NCBI RefSeq assembly: GCF_002803155.1
Contig: NZ_NNBP01000002.1
Location: 62,001 to 126,000, forward strand
Source: Streptomyces sp. CB02959
GTDB taxonomy: Bacteria > Actinomycetota > Actinomycetes > Streptomycetales > Streptomycetaceae
Reading direction: 5' to 3'
DNA length: 64,000 nucleotides
The notes below the pieces were generated by a model. The model did no database searches, was not told the origin of the DNA, and was given only the letters and a program-made list of their open reading frames with translations. The position numbers were made by a program, and so were the translations under genes. Shown here in pieces: positions 24,001-35,493 of this stretch (its first letter is position 1; the number at the start of each line of letters is the position of its first letter).

Positions 24001-27000
24001 GGGGCCGGGGACGCCTTCGCCAGGGCCGCGGCGAGGTCGCCGACCGTCGCGTACGTCTCGAACAGGTCGTGCGCCTTGAACGCGGTGCCGTGCCGCTCGT
24101 TCACGGCGGTCACCAGGCGCAGCAGCAGGATGCTGTCGGCGCCCAACTCCAGGAACCTGGCCCCCTCCGCGATGTCCTCCCGCGGATGGCCGAGCACCTG
24201 GGAGAGTGCGCCGCGGACCTCGTCGACCGCCCAGTCGTGCTGCTCTGTCAAGGGAATCCTCCTGTTGACGCCCGGGGGCGTCGGCTCGTGGTCGGTCGGC
24301 GCGTGACCCGTCGGGGCGGCGCACTCCTCGTCGGCGCCGGGCCGGTCCGGCAGCGCCCAGTGGCGCGGGCGCTGCCAGGGGTACGCGGGGGTGCCCGGCA
24401 GGTAGCGGCCCCCGGCGCAGACCGCCTGCCAGTCGATGTCGGCGCCGCGCACGTACAGTTCGGCGAGTACCGCGCGGGGCCCGGCGGCACCGTCGCCGCG
24501 GGGCCGCGCACCGTGCAGCACCTGCGCCGTCGTCCCGGCCTCGGCGGCGGTGGCGCGGACCGCGCCCTCCAGGGTCGAACGCGCCCCGATTTCGAGGAAG
24601 TTGGCGAAGCCCCAGGTCACCGCCGACCGCACGGCCTGCCGGAAGTGCACCCGCCCCGCGACGCCGTCCGCCCAGTGCCCCGGGTCCGGCCGCGCGGCGT
24701 CGAACAGGGCACCGGTGACGGACGAGAAGAACGGCACCGCGCACGGGCCGGTGGGCCGGCCCGCGCCGGTGGCGCGCAGGGCGGCGGCCGCCGGCGCCAT
24801 GGCGGGGCTGTGGAACGCGAAGCCGCCGGACAGCGGCCGGTGGGAGAGCCCGCGGCGCGCCAGCTCGTCCGTGAACTCCCGCACCCCGGCCGCGGGCCCG
24901 GAGACCACCACACTGCGGGGCCCGTTCTCCACCGCGACCACCAGCGCGTCATACCCCGCCAGCAGCGGCGCGACCTCCTCCATCGGGGCCGACACCGACA
25001 CCATCTGCCCCGCTCCCGACGCGGCCTGCATGGCCGCGCCGCGGGCGAGCACCAGGGCGGTCGCGGCGTCGAAGTCCAGCAGCCCGCTGACGTGGGCCGC
25101 CGCCGCCTCGCCCGCGCTGTGCCCGAGCACCGCGGCGGGCGCCACCCCGAACGACTCCCACAGCCGGGCCAGTCCGGTCTGCAGGGTGAACAGCACCGCC
25201 TGCTCGACGTCGGTGCGCCCGGCGGACCGCTCGGCGGCCCCGTCCGCACCGCTCAGCTCGTCGAGGACGGACACGCCCAGTTCCGCGTCGAAGGCCCGCG
25301 CGCAGCGCCGGGCGTGCGCGGCGAACACCGGCTCGGCCAGCAGGTCCGCGCCGCTCCCGGCCGGCCGCTGCCCCTGACCGGAGAAGACGAAGACGGTGTC
25401 CCGCCAGGGCGCGCCGCCCGTCGCGGCCGGGGCGTCCGGGCCCGGGGCGCCCTGGCGGAAGGCGGCCAGCCGCCGCCGTAGCTCCGCCCGGTCCCGGCCG
25501 GTGAACGCGGCCCGGACCGGGTGGTGCCCGCGGCACACGGCGGCGCTGTGGCACAGGTCGCCCAGCGGCTGGTCGCCGTCGGGCAGGGCGTCCAGGGCCG
25601 TCAGATAGCGGGCGGCGAGTTCCCCCAGGGATTCCTCGGCCGCGGCGGAGAGCGGCAGCACGTGCCGCGCGGGCGGCCGGTACGCCTCCCGGGCAGGTTC
25701 CGGGGCGGGCTGCTCGACGATGACGTGCGCGTTGGTGCCGCCGAACCCGAAGGAGCTCACCGCGCCGACCCGGGGCCCTCGGGACCGCCAGGGCTCCGTG
25801 CGCCGTGTGACGGCCAGGCGGGTGCCGTCCAGCGGCAGCCGCGGGTTCAGGGCGGTGGTGTGCAGCGTGCCCGGCACCTGCCCGGTGCGCAGGCACAGCA
25901 GAAGCCGGATCAGCCCGGCCATGCCCGCCGCGGCCTCGGTGTGGCCGAGGTTGGACTTGACGGACGTCACCAGGCACGGGTCGGCCGGCTCGCCGGCCCG
26001 TCCGTACGTGGCGGCCAGGGCGCCGATCTCGATGGGGTCGCCCAGCGGCGTACCGGACCCGTGCGCCTCCACGAGGCCGATCCGCTCCGGGCCGGTGCCG
26101 GCATCGGCCAGCGCCGCGCGGATGACCGCCTCCTGGGCGGGACCGTTGGGCGCCGTCAGACCGTTGCTGCTGCCGTCCTGGTTGACCGCGGAGCCCCGGA
26201 TCACCCCCAGCACCCGGTCGCCGTCGGCGCGCGCCCGGGCCAGCGTCTTGAGCACCACCACACCGCAGCCGTCGCTGCGGACGAACCCGTCGGCCTCGGC
26301 CCCGAACGAGCGGCACCGGCCGGTCGGCGACATCATGCCCGCCTTGGACACCGACACCCACTGGTCGGGGGCGAGCACCACATTGACCCCGCCCGCCAGG
26401 GCGAGCCCGCACTCCCCGGTCCGCAGGCTGCGCACGGCGAGGTGCACGGCGACCAGGGAGGAGGAGCAGGCGGTGTCCACCGCCAGGCTCGGCCCGGTCA
26501 TGTCGAAGACGTACGACAGCCGGTTCGCGGCGATCGAGCTGGCCTGCGCGGTGCTGAAGTGCGCGTCCACGGCCGCCAGGTCCCGGCCCAGCAGCCGGCC
26601 GTAGTCACTGCCGCTGATGCCCACGAAGACGCCGCCGCCGGCCAGCAGCGGAGAGCGCCGGGGCACACCGGCGTCCTCCAGCGCCTCGTGCGCGGTCTCC
26701 AGCAGCAGCCGCTGCTGCGGGTCCATCTGCCGGGCCTCGTGCGGCGAGATGCCGAAGAAGCCGGCGTCGAAACGGTCCACGTCCTCGATGCAGCCGGCCC
26801 ACTTGGTGCTGATCCCGCCCGGCTGCTCCGGATCCGGCGCGTACCGGTCGGCGGCCTGCCAGCGGGACCGCGGGATCTCGGCGACGGCGTCCTCGCCCGC
26901 CAGCGAGAGCCGCCACAGGTCCTCGGGGCCGCGCACCCCGCCGGGGAAGCGGCAGGCCATCCCGACGACCGCGATGGCGTGCCCGTCCGGGTCGGCGGCG

Positions 27001-27028
27001 GTACCGTCCGCGGTGCCGGCCGCGCTCC

Positions 27029-27032
<4 letters not shown>
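21015..27032 (-). CDS. PKS with integrated aminotransferase: KS-AT-ACP-AMT-C
   Basis: 2,005 residues. The ketosynthase (about 15-440) has DTACSSS with the active Cys near 185, the His-containing HGSGT, and a GHTEAAAG segment. The acyltransferase has GHSAGE (near 640) and FAFH text typical of malonyl specificity. The ACP has LGADSI near 965. A Pro/Ala linker leads to a class III PLP aminotransferase like glutamate-1-semialdehyde aminotransferase (about 1110-1560; Lys in YGKVLGGG). A condensation domain with HHLVFDG (near 1717) ends the protein, with no following carrier. There is no KR, DH or ER. This is the mycosubtilin/iturin logic: malonyl extension, then transamination of the beta-ketone to a beta-amine. 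GTG at 27032 overlaps the upstream stop (GTGA). Confidence 0.95.
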
Positions 27033-29068
<2,036 letters not shown>

Positions 29069-29453
29069 TCCAGTGTCTTCCCCTCGCCTATCACACCAGG
29101 AGGAACTCGGCCGGAGTTTCGTGCACTCCTTGCCGAGGGTTTCTCCCGGACGGTCACGATGTACCGCGAGGATCTTTGACTCGGCTCCCGGCCAGGGTCA
29201 ACGTCGGACGTCCCTATTCATGGCCGACCCGGCACCTCCGCGTATCCGGGCATCTTCGTTGGTACTTCTCCGCCCGCCCGGAAGTGTCCGAACAACTCCG
29301 CGGAACAACACGCCACTTGACCCGCTTTCCGGACCGCCAATAATCTGCCCGGCGTTGACCGCTCTCCGGTCGATGCACTCTTCGGCGCACTTGATCCGGG
29401 CCATTGCCCTGGTGCGCGCATATCCCCGATGGCACCAGAACGGAGCGTGCGGC
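29069..29453. promoter_or_regulatory. Divergent promoter region between FAAL and A-T genes
   Basis: 385 bases between divergent biosynthetic genes, locally less G/C-rich than flanking coding DNA. It should drive the FAAL-PKS pair leftward and the adenylation gene rightward. The frame open through much of it on the plus strand lacks homology-like text. No clear operator palindrome was found. Confidence 0.45.
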
Positions 29454-31313
29454 GTGGGTATCTCCACACACCACCAGATGGACTTCACGAACCGAATCCG
29501 CAAAGACGACGAACGACCCGCCATCATTTCCGACGGTGAAATCCTGTCGTACGGCCGGCTACGCGACCGTATCGACCACTACGCCGATGTCCTCGCCTTC
29601 ACCGGCGCCGAGGCGGGCACGACCGTGGCGCTCAGCCTGGAACGCGGACCGGACGCGGTGGCGGCGATGCTGGCGACGGTGGAGACCGGTGCCGCCTTCG
29701 TCTGGCTGGACGGCGCCCAGCCGGCCGCCCGGAACCGCACCGTGCTGGCCGACTCCGGGGCCGTGTGCCTGGTGACCGACGCCGGCGGCCGCGGGGACGG
29801 CCTGGTCCGCGACCTGGCCGGTCCCGACCTCGCCGTGGTGCAGATCGACGGGACCGCGACCGCCGCCGTCGAGCGCCTGGGCCGGCGCCGCGGCCCCCGG
29901 GCGGTCCCCGAGGACACCGCCGTGATCGTCTACACGTCGGGCTCGACCGGCACGCCGAAGGGCATCGTCCAGCGGCGCGTCAATATCGACGAGTTCACCC
30001 GCTGGTTCTCGGCGGAAGTCGGGATGACCGAACGGTCGAAGGTGCTCCAATGGGCACAGTTCGTCTACGACGCCTCCTATGTGGAGATTTTTTCCGCCAT
30101 CGGTACGGGCGCGACGCTGGTGATGCCGCCCCCGGCCGTCAAGGCCGATGTGCACCTTGTGCTCGACTGGATTCGCCGCCATGGCGTGACCCACATTCAG
30201 ACCGCACCGAGCCTGTATCGCGCGCTGTTCGACGCACTGACGGCCACGGACGGGCACGCCACCCTGGACGCCTTGCGCGGTATCACCATCGCCGGTGAAG
30301 CCCTGTCGCCGGCGCTCGCGCAGGAGGCACGGCGGGTGTTCCCGAACGCCGACCTCTTCAACATGTACGGACCGGCCGAATGCATTCTGGCCACCTACCA
30401 CCGCATCACGGAAAACCCCGGCGATTCCCGAACGGTGCCCATAGGCATTCCGCTGCCCGGCCGTGAAGTGCTGCTGTGCCACGAGGACGGCACCCTCGTA
30501 CCGGACGGCGAAATCGGAGAAATACGCGTCCGCAGCCGTTTCCTGGTGCACGGATATCTCCATCGCCCCGAGGAGACCGAGCGCGCCTTCCTCGCCGATC
30601 CGCACGGCGAACCGGGCTTCCGGGTCTACCGCACCGGCGACCTCGCCGCCCGGCGGCCCGACGGCACCCTGGTCTTCGAAGGCCGGATCGACGACCAGGT
30701 GAAGATCCGCGGTGTCCGGGTCGAGCTCGGCGAGATCGAGGTGGCCGTGGCGGAGCTCCCCGGCGTCCTGCACGCCGCGGTCGTCCCGGTGGACGGCGGC
30801 ACCGGCGACCGGCAGCTGTGCGCCTACGTCCAGCCGAGGGAGCCGGGCGCGCTGTCCCCCGCGGAGTTGAGGTCCGCACTGGCGGCCCGCCTCCCGCACG
30901 CCATGGTGCCCGCCCGGTTCGTGCTGATCGACGCGATGCCGCTGACGGTCTCCGGCAAGGTCGACAAGCGCACCCTCAGGGCCACCGCCCAGGACCCGGC
31001 CACCGCGGACCGGACGCCGGACGCCCGACCCGCCGAACTCTCGGCCACACAGCGGAAGGTGGCCGGCATCTGGTCGAACGTCCTGGGCGTCGCGGCGGAC
31101 AGCCCGGAGGCGGACTTCTTCGCCCTGGGCGGTGACTCCCTGAACGTGCCGCGGGTGCGGAGGGCGGTGGCCGAGACCTTCGGACTCGACGTACCGCTGG
31201 CGGCCTTCTACGAGTACCCCGGCATCGAGCAGCTCGCCCGGCACCTGGACGAGCTGCTGGCGGCCGACCGCCCGGCGGCCGTCACGGGTTCCGCGCCCGC
31301 TCCGCTTCGGTGA
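29454..31313 (+). CDS. Freestanding NRPS adenylation-thiolation (A-T) protein
   Basis: 619 residues. The adenylation domain (about 10-520) has VYTSGSTGTPKG near 160, YGPAEC near 305, and the Lys in SGKVDK near 500. The T domain has LGGDSL near 560. There is no condensation domain. The ten-residue pocket read by eye is DAVQTAMILK, which I cannot match to a known amino acid. Because the PKS ends in a C domain without a carrier, this protein probably supplies residue X, loaded on its T domain, as acceptor for the beta-aminoacyl chain. GTG at 29454 has GGAG 8 bases upstream; ATG 29478 is an alternative. The last 32 bases overlap the convergent LuxR gene. Confidence 0.9.
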   Translation: MGISTHHQMDFTNRIRKDDERPAIISDGEILSYGRLRDRIDHYADVLAFTGAEAGTTVALSLERGPDAVAAMLATVETGAAFVWLDGAQPAARNRTVLADSGAVCLVTDAGGRGDGLVRDLAGPDLAVVQIDGTATAAVERLGRRRGPRAVPEDTAVIVYTSGSTGTPKGIVQRRVNIDEFTRWFSAEVGMTERSKVLQWAQFVYDASYVEIFSAIGTGATLVMPPPAVKADVHLVLDWIRRHGVTHIQTAPSLYRALFDALTATDGHATLDALRGITIAGEALSPALAQEARRVFPNADLFNMYGPAECILATYHRITENPGDSRTVPIGIPLPGREVLLCHEDGTLVPDGEIGEIRVRSRFLVHGYLHRPEETERAFLADPHGEPGFRVYRTGDLAARRPDGTLVFEGRIDDQVKIRGVRVELGEIEVAVAELPGVLHAAVVPVDGGTGDRQLCAYVQPREPGALSPAELRSALAARLPHAMVPARFVLIDAMPLTVSGKVDKRTLRATAQDPATADRTPDARPAELSATQRKVAGIWSNVLGVAADSPEADFFALGGDSLNVPRVRRAVAETFGLDVPLAAFYEYPGIEQLARHLDELLAADRPAAVTGSAPAPLR

Positions 31314-32028
31314 ACGAACGCAGCGGGACGAGGCCGAGCCGGCAGGCGGTCAGCGCCACCTCCACGCGGTTGCGCACCTTGAGCTTGGCCATGATGACCG
31401 AGACGTACGACTTGACGGTGTTCTCGGCGACGCCCAGGCGCCGGGAGATCTCCCGGTTCGACAGTCCGCTGCCGATGCCGCGGACCACGTGCAGCTCCCG
31501 CTCGTTCAGTTCGGCCAACTCCGCGGCCAGGCCGGCCGAGCCGTCGTTCGGCAGGAGGGTGAAGCCGGAGAAGAGGCGGCGGATCACCGAACCGGCGAGG
31601 AAGGTGTCGCCTTCGGCGACCGAGCGGATGGCCGTGGAGAGGATCCAGTCCGGGGAGTCCTTGAGCACGTAACCGGTGACGCCGCCCCGCATGGCGCTCA
31701 GGAGGAGGTCGTCGGTGTGCCGGTCGACCATGACCATCATGCGGGTCGGCCATCTCCGCGGTCCGGCCCGGTGCACGGCGCTGCTCACTTCGCGCCACCC
31801 CTTGGGCGGCAGCGAGGCATCCATCAGGAGCACGTCGGGCCGCTCCGTCGCCACCAGGTCCAATGCCCCCGAGGAGTCCTCGGCCACGCCGACCACCTGG
31901 ATCTCCTTGCCGCGCTCCAACAGCGCGCCGATGCCGACGCGGGCGAACTCCTGATGGTCGGCGATGGCCACCCTGACGGGTTTCTCCCGGCGGATCTCCG
32001 GACTGGCGTGGGATTCGGCAAGTACCAC
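31282..32028 (-). CDS. NarL/FixJ (LuxR-type) response regulator with atypical receiver
   Basis: 248 residues. The N-terminal receiver (about 18-135) has the phospho-acceptor Asp in LLMDASLP and the Lys in GYVLKD. The acidic pair near the start reads Ala-Asp-His, so the second Asp that normally helps bind Mg is His. The C-terminal LuxR helix-turn-helix (about 175-235) contains GLSNREISRRLGVAENTVKSY. No histidine kinase gene is adjacent, as is common for orphan regulators of antibiotic clusters. GTG at 32028 has an AAAGG site 6 bases upstream. The gene is convergent with and overlaps the A-T gene, and probably regulates the lipopeptide cluster, though this is inferred. Confidence 0.88.
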   Translation of the reverse strand: MVLAESHASPEIRREKPVRVAIADHQEFARVGIGALLERGKEIQVVGVAEDSSGALDLVATERPDVLLMDASLPPKGWREVSSAVHRAGPRRWPTRMMVMVDRHTDDLLLSAMRGGVTGYVLKDSPDWILSTAIRSVAEGDTFLAGSVIRRLFSGFTLLPNDGSAGLAAELAELNERELHVVRGIGSGLSNREISRRLGVAENTVKSYVSVIMAKLKVRNRVEVALTACRLGLVPLRSFTEAERARNP

Positions 32029-32441
32029 AGCGAACCTTTCTCGTGCTCGCGGCTGAGTGGGGGAGGTGGGCAGGGCCCCGGGTCGTGAGCGCGACCGGGG
32101 CCCTGCCCACCCTCGTCATCGCGCACGGCAGTGCGCGGCGCGGCACGGGTGGGGAGAAGGGACGGGAGCGCCGGACGACGTGCCGGGAAGCGGCCACGGC
32201 TGTGCGTTCCGACGCGTCGGCGACGCGGAGGACATCGGGCACGTGTGGGACATCAGACCGTCCTTGCCATGGGATCCGGTGTGGCACGAGCTCCGGCCCC
32301 TCAACTTTCATGGGGCTCAGTGACGTTGTCCAAGACCTGTTGGTCATCGGTCGCATAATCTCCGGGCATAGGCACCATGCGCGGTTCTGTCCCCGGGGCG
32401 GGCCTGACGTGCGGCGGAGGGCGCGAGCGGCCGCCCGCGGG
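32029..32441. other. Intergenic region upstream of the LuxR gene
   Basis: 413 bases between two minus-strand genes. It contains a long hairpin (listed separately) close to the LuxR start, and a relatively A/T-rich stretch around 32300-32380. Short open frames here lack ribosome sites and homology-like text, so I see no gene. Confidence 0.45.
32066..32110. terminator. Long hairpin upstream of the LuxR response regulator
   Basis: Arms 32066-32085 and 32092-32110 pair over 19 bp with a single bulged base and a 6-base loop. It lies 38 bases before the LuxR start and downstream of the PP2C gene on the same strand. It could terminate read-through from upstream or act as an operator or leader structure for the regulator gene. 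Confidence 0.6.
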
Positions 32442-33677
32442 TCAGAGGCGGACCACGACGAGGGCGACGTCGTCCCGGGCGCCGCCCGCCACGCCGAGCC
32501 GGGCGAGCAGGGCGTCGGCCAGCCGCTGCGGGCTGAGGTGGCTCATGGTGGACAGCGCCTCGGTGAGCAGGCCCAGGCCGGTGTCGATGTCCTCGTCCCG
32601 CCGCTCGATGAGACCGTCGGTGTACAGCACGAGGGTGTCGCCGGTGCGGAAGGCCGTACCGGCCTGCGGGCGGGGCACGTGCTCGGGCCGGGCGCCCAGC
32701 GGCGGGTCGGTGGCCTGGTCCAGCAGCCGGCAGGTGCCCTGGGCCTCCAGCAGCACGGGAGGCGGATGGCCGGCGCTGGAGTAGACGATCAGCTTCGAGC
32801 GGGTGTCGATCAGGGCGGTGACCGCGGTCGTCGCCAGGGCCCCGTCCACGGAGCGGGCGTACAGCCCCAGCACCTCCAGCGCCTGCGCGGGCCCGGACAC
32901 CGCCCGGCTGGCCGCGGACAGCGCACTGCGCAGCATGCCCATGACGGTGGCGGCCTCCAGGCCGTGGCCGACCACGTCGCCGACGGCGACCGAGAAGCGG
33001 CCGTCGGCCAGGTCGACGGCGTCGTACCAGTCGCCGCACACGTTCAGCGAGCCGACCGCCGGCAGGTAGCGCACCGCGACGTCCTTGTGCCGGGCCAGGT
33101 CGGGGGAGTGCAGCATCGCCTCCTGCAAGGTGACGGCGACCTGCCGCTCCCGGGCGTGCGCGGCCCGCAGCTCGTCGTTGAGCCGTTGCAGTTCACGGGC
33201 CCGGACGTACAGCTCGGCCTCCATGCTCTGCGCCCGCTCGGCCAAGGGGGCGCCGCCGCGGACCCGGCGGGCGCGCACGAAGTCGGTGACGTCCTCGACC
33301 CGGTGGATGATGTAGGCCACCTGCCCGTCCGGTCCGTGGACCGGCGTGTTGATCGGTGACCACCAGCGTTCCTCGAAGCCCCCGGGCCGGTGGATCATCG
33401 GGATGTCGTAGCGCTGCACCGGCATGGTGTCCGGGCGGCCGGTGTCCAGCACCCGTTCCAGGGAGGCGCGCAGGTTGCGCACCCCGTCGGCCAAGCGGTC
33501 CGTGGGGTTGTCCGGGAACGCGGTGAACAGGTACTGCCCCACCAGTTCCGCGCAGGAGCGGCCGGTGGCCCGGCAGTACGCGTCGTTGACGTCGACGACC
33601 ACCAGGTCCGTACCCAGTACCAGGTACGGGCTCGGTGTCGCGACGAACAGCGCCCGGTAGTCGAGTTCCGGCCTCAC
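32442..33677 (-). CDS. PAS-domain PP2C (SpoIIE/RsbU-type) protein phosphatase
   Basis: 411 residues. An N-terminal PAS domain (about 5-125) is followed by a short coiled segment and a SpoIIE-type PP2C domain (about 190-410). Metal-binding Asp positions are visible in GDWYDA, GDVVGHG and the late GARDDVAL. Family members dephosphorylate anti-sigma-factor antagonists in partner-switching stress pathways, and the PAS domain suggests sensing of a ligand or redox state. GTG at 33677 is chosen because AGGAGG lies 7 bases upstream. No anti-sigma or antagonist gene is adjacent, so its partner is elsewhere. Confidence 0.88.
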   Translation of the reverse strand: MRPELDYRALFVATPSPYLVLGTDLVVVDVNDAYCRATGRSCAELVGQYLFTAFPDNPTDRLADGVRNLRASLERVLDTGRPDTMPVQRYDIPMIHRPGGFEERWWSPINTPVHGPDGQVAYIIHRVEDVTDFVRARRVRGGAPLAERAQSMEAELYVRARELQRLNDELRAAHARERQVAVTLQEAMLHSPDLARHKDVAVRYLPAVGSLNVCGDWYDAVDLADGRFSVAVGDVVGHGLEAATVMGMLRSALSAASRAVSGPAQALEVLGLYARSVDGALATTAVTALIDTRSKLIVYSSAGHPPPVLLEAQGTCRLLDQATDPPLGARPEHVPRPQAGTAFRTGDTLVLYTDGLIERRDEDIDTGLGLLTEALSTMSHLSPQRLADALLARLGVAGGARDDVALVVVRL

Positions 33678-33772
33678 GTGCGCGCCTCCTGAGAGGGCCG
33701 CCCTCCTCAGCAACCACGCTACGCACCACCGGCCCGCCCTGCCCACCCGGCTCGGCTCCGGGGCCGCCCGGC

Positions 33773-34702
33773 TCAGCCGATGTCCAGCACGGCCTTGCCG
33801 TGGAGCCGCCGGCCGAGCAGGGCGTCGAGGGCGCCGGCGGCGCCGTCCCAGCTGCCGCGCCAGGCGAGGTGCGGGGTGAGCTCGCCGGCCGCGACCCGGT
33901 CGGCGAGCCATGTCAGGTCGCGGGCGAGTCCGGTGCAGCCGAGCAGGAAGAACGTGGTGAGGGTGCGGTCGTGCCGCCCCGCGTCGCCGAAGAGCGCCCC
34001 GTAGGGGAAGGTCTCGTCCGCGTGGGCGGAGTGCCCGACCGCGACCAGCGTGCCGCCCTCGGTCAACTGCGCGTGGGCGTCGACGAGTTGACTTCCGCCC
34101 ACGAGGTCGACGACGCCGTCCACGGCGTCGGTGAGCTGCCGGGGGTCGGCAATCACGTCGTGCGCGCCCAGCTCCCGCAGGCCCGCGCCGTGCCGCTCCG
34201 GGGAGCCGGTGGAGGCGATGACGTGCGCGCCGCCGCGCCGGGCGAGCTGCACCGCGTAGCGGCCGGTGCCGCCGGTGGCGCCGGTGATCAGGACGCGCCG
34301 CCCCAGGAGGGGGCCGAGGCGGTGCAGGGCGCGCAGTGCGGTGGCGCCGGCCACCGGGATGGTGCTGATCGCCCCGGGGTCGGCGCCGTCGGGCACCACT
34401 CCCATCAAGTCGGTGTCCACGGCGCGGAGTTCGGCCCAGCCGCCACCCGGTCCGAGGGTCACCACGGGGGTGCCGGCGGCCGGGCCGGAGCCGTCGGCCG
34501 CCGCGCGCTCGACCACCCCGGCCGCGTCCCATCCCAGGACGTCGCCGTCGGCGGCCTGCTGGAGGCCGATGCTCACCTCGCCGAAGTTGAGGGAGGTCGC
34601 CGCCACCCGCACCAGGGCCTGGTGCGGGGCGGGTTCGGGTTCGGGGGCCCGGCCGAGCCGGAGGCCGGCGGGGGCGGAGCGGTCGACGAGCAGAGCACGC
34701 AT
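33773..34702 (-). CDS. Zinc-independent MDR oxidoreductase (quinone oxidoreductase-like)
   Basis: 309 residues of the medium-chain dehydrogenase/reductase superfamily. The nucleotide-binding segment [15 protein letters not shown] lies near 139-153, and the N-terminal GroES-like fold includes [10 protein letters not shown]. No structural or catalytic zinc Cys cluster is present, as in NADPH quinone reductases. It is divergently transcribed from a TetR gene across a region with a clear palindrome, the classical layout of a repressor and its target enzyme. The ATG at 34702 matches the usual family N-terminus. The substrate is unknown and it probably detoxifies a quinone or enone. Confidence 0.85.
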   Translation of the reverse strand: MRALLVDRSAPAGLRLGRAPEPEPAPHQALVRVAATSLNFGEVSIGLQQAADGDVLGWDAAGVVERAAADGSGPAAGTPVVTLGPGGGWAELRAVDTDLMGVVPDGADPGAISTIPVAGATALRALHRLGPLLGRRVLITGATGGTGRYAVQLARRGGAHVIASTGSPERHGAGLRELGAHDVIADPRQLTDAVDGVVDLVGGSQLVDAHAQLTEGGTLVAVGHSAHADETFPYGALFGDAGRHDRTLTTFFLLGCTGLARDLTWLADRVAAGELTPHLAWRGSWDGAAGALDALLGRRLHGKAVLDIG

Positions 34703-34750
34703 GGCGCGGTGCACCCTTCGTGAGACGGCGGGAACCAGTGATCCACAGTT

Positions 34751-34785
34751 ATGCCACTCAGTGGCATCTGCCCGCAAGTGGCATT
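34751..34785. promoter_or_regulatory. Operator: perfect palindrome plus extra half-site
   Basis: ATGCCACTCAGTGGCAT at 34751-34767 is a perfect 8-1-8 palindrome. The half-site AGTGGCATT recurs at 34777-34785. It lies between the divergent MDR and TetR starts and is the likely binding site for the adjacent TetR repressor, controlling both genes. Confidence 0.75.
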
Positions 34786-34809
34786 CACCCCTCGGGTACG
34801 CTGTCCGGC

Positions 34810-35469
34810 ATGGGCACCCCACCTCCACCGCACGACGCCGCAGACCGCCTTCCGCTGCGCGAACGCAAGAAGCTGCGGACCCGGGAAGCCCTGGTCGTCA
34901 CCGCCCTGGAACGCTTCACCGAGCGCGGCTTCCACGGCGTGACGCTCGACGAGCTCTGCGATGCGGTGGACACCTCCAAGCGCACCTTCTTCCGGCACTT
35001 CACCAGCAAGGAAGACGTCGCCATGGCGCCGCTCCAGGACCTCTGGCGGGCCTTCCTGGCCGACCTGGAGACCCGCGAGCCCACCCGCGGACCGCTCATG
35101 GAACTGCTCCAGGACGCCCTGCTCGGCGCACTGGACGGGACGCCCGCCACCGACTGGCCGCACCGCGTCCGCCTCAGCCGCCGACTCGCCGCCGAGAACC
35201 CGTCCATGGACGCCCACGGCCTGCGCTTCTGCCAGGACACCAGCCGCGCCGCGGTCCACGTCCTGCACCGCCGCTTCGGCCTCGACGCCGCGGACGACCT
35301 GCGCCCACGGCTCGCCGTAGACCTGCTCGTCGCCGCCTTCCACTACGCGCTGGACAGCTGGACGTCCCTGCCCGGCACCCCCACCCGCGCCGACCTGGCC
35401 ACCCGCCTCCGCGCCTCCTGCGCCGCCCTCCCCGAGGCCCTCACCTTGACGACCGCCCCGGCCCCCTGA
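34810..35469 (+). CDS. TetR-family transcriptional regulator
   Basis: 219 residues. The N-terminal helix-turn-helix (about 20-65) reads [18 protein letters not shown] then [16 protein letters not shown], typical of TetR. The C-terminal ligand domain is not assignable to a ligand. ATG at 34810 fits the family start. Divergence from the MDR oxidoreductase, with a perfect palindrome between them, suggests it represses that gene and itself until an electrophile or quinone binds. Confidence 0.9.
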   Translation: MGTPPPPHDAADRLPLRERKKLRTREALVVTALERFTERGFHGVTLDELCDAVDTSKRTFFRHFTSKEDVAMAPLQDLWRAFLADLETREPTRGPLMELLQDALLGALDGTPATDWPHRVRLSRRLAAENPSMDAHGLRFCQDTSRAAVHVLHRRFGLDAADDLRPRLAVDLLVAAFHYALDSWTSLPGTPTRADLATRLRASCAALPEALTLTTAPAP

Positions 35470-35493
35470 CCGGCCCGCCCGCCCCTCCTGCCG

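Noticed and set aside
20721..25481. 1,586-codon open frame on the plus strand opposite the PKS gene
   Set aside because: It is antisense to clear PKS/AMT/C domains and has low-complexity Arg/Gly/Pro text, a usual by-product of high GC third-position bias.
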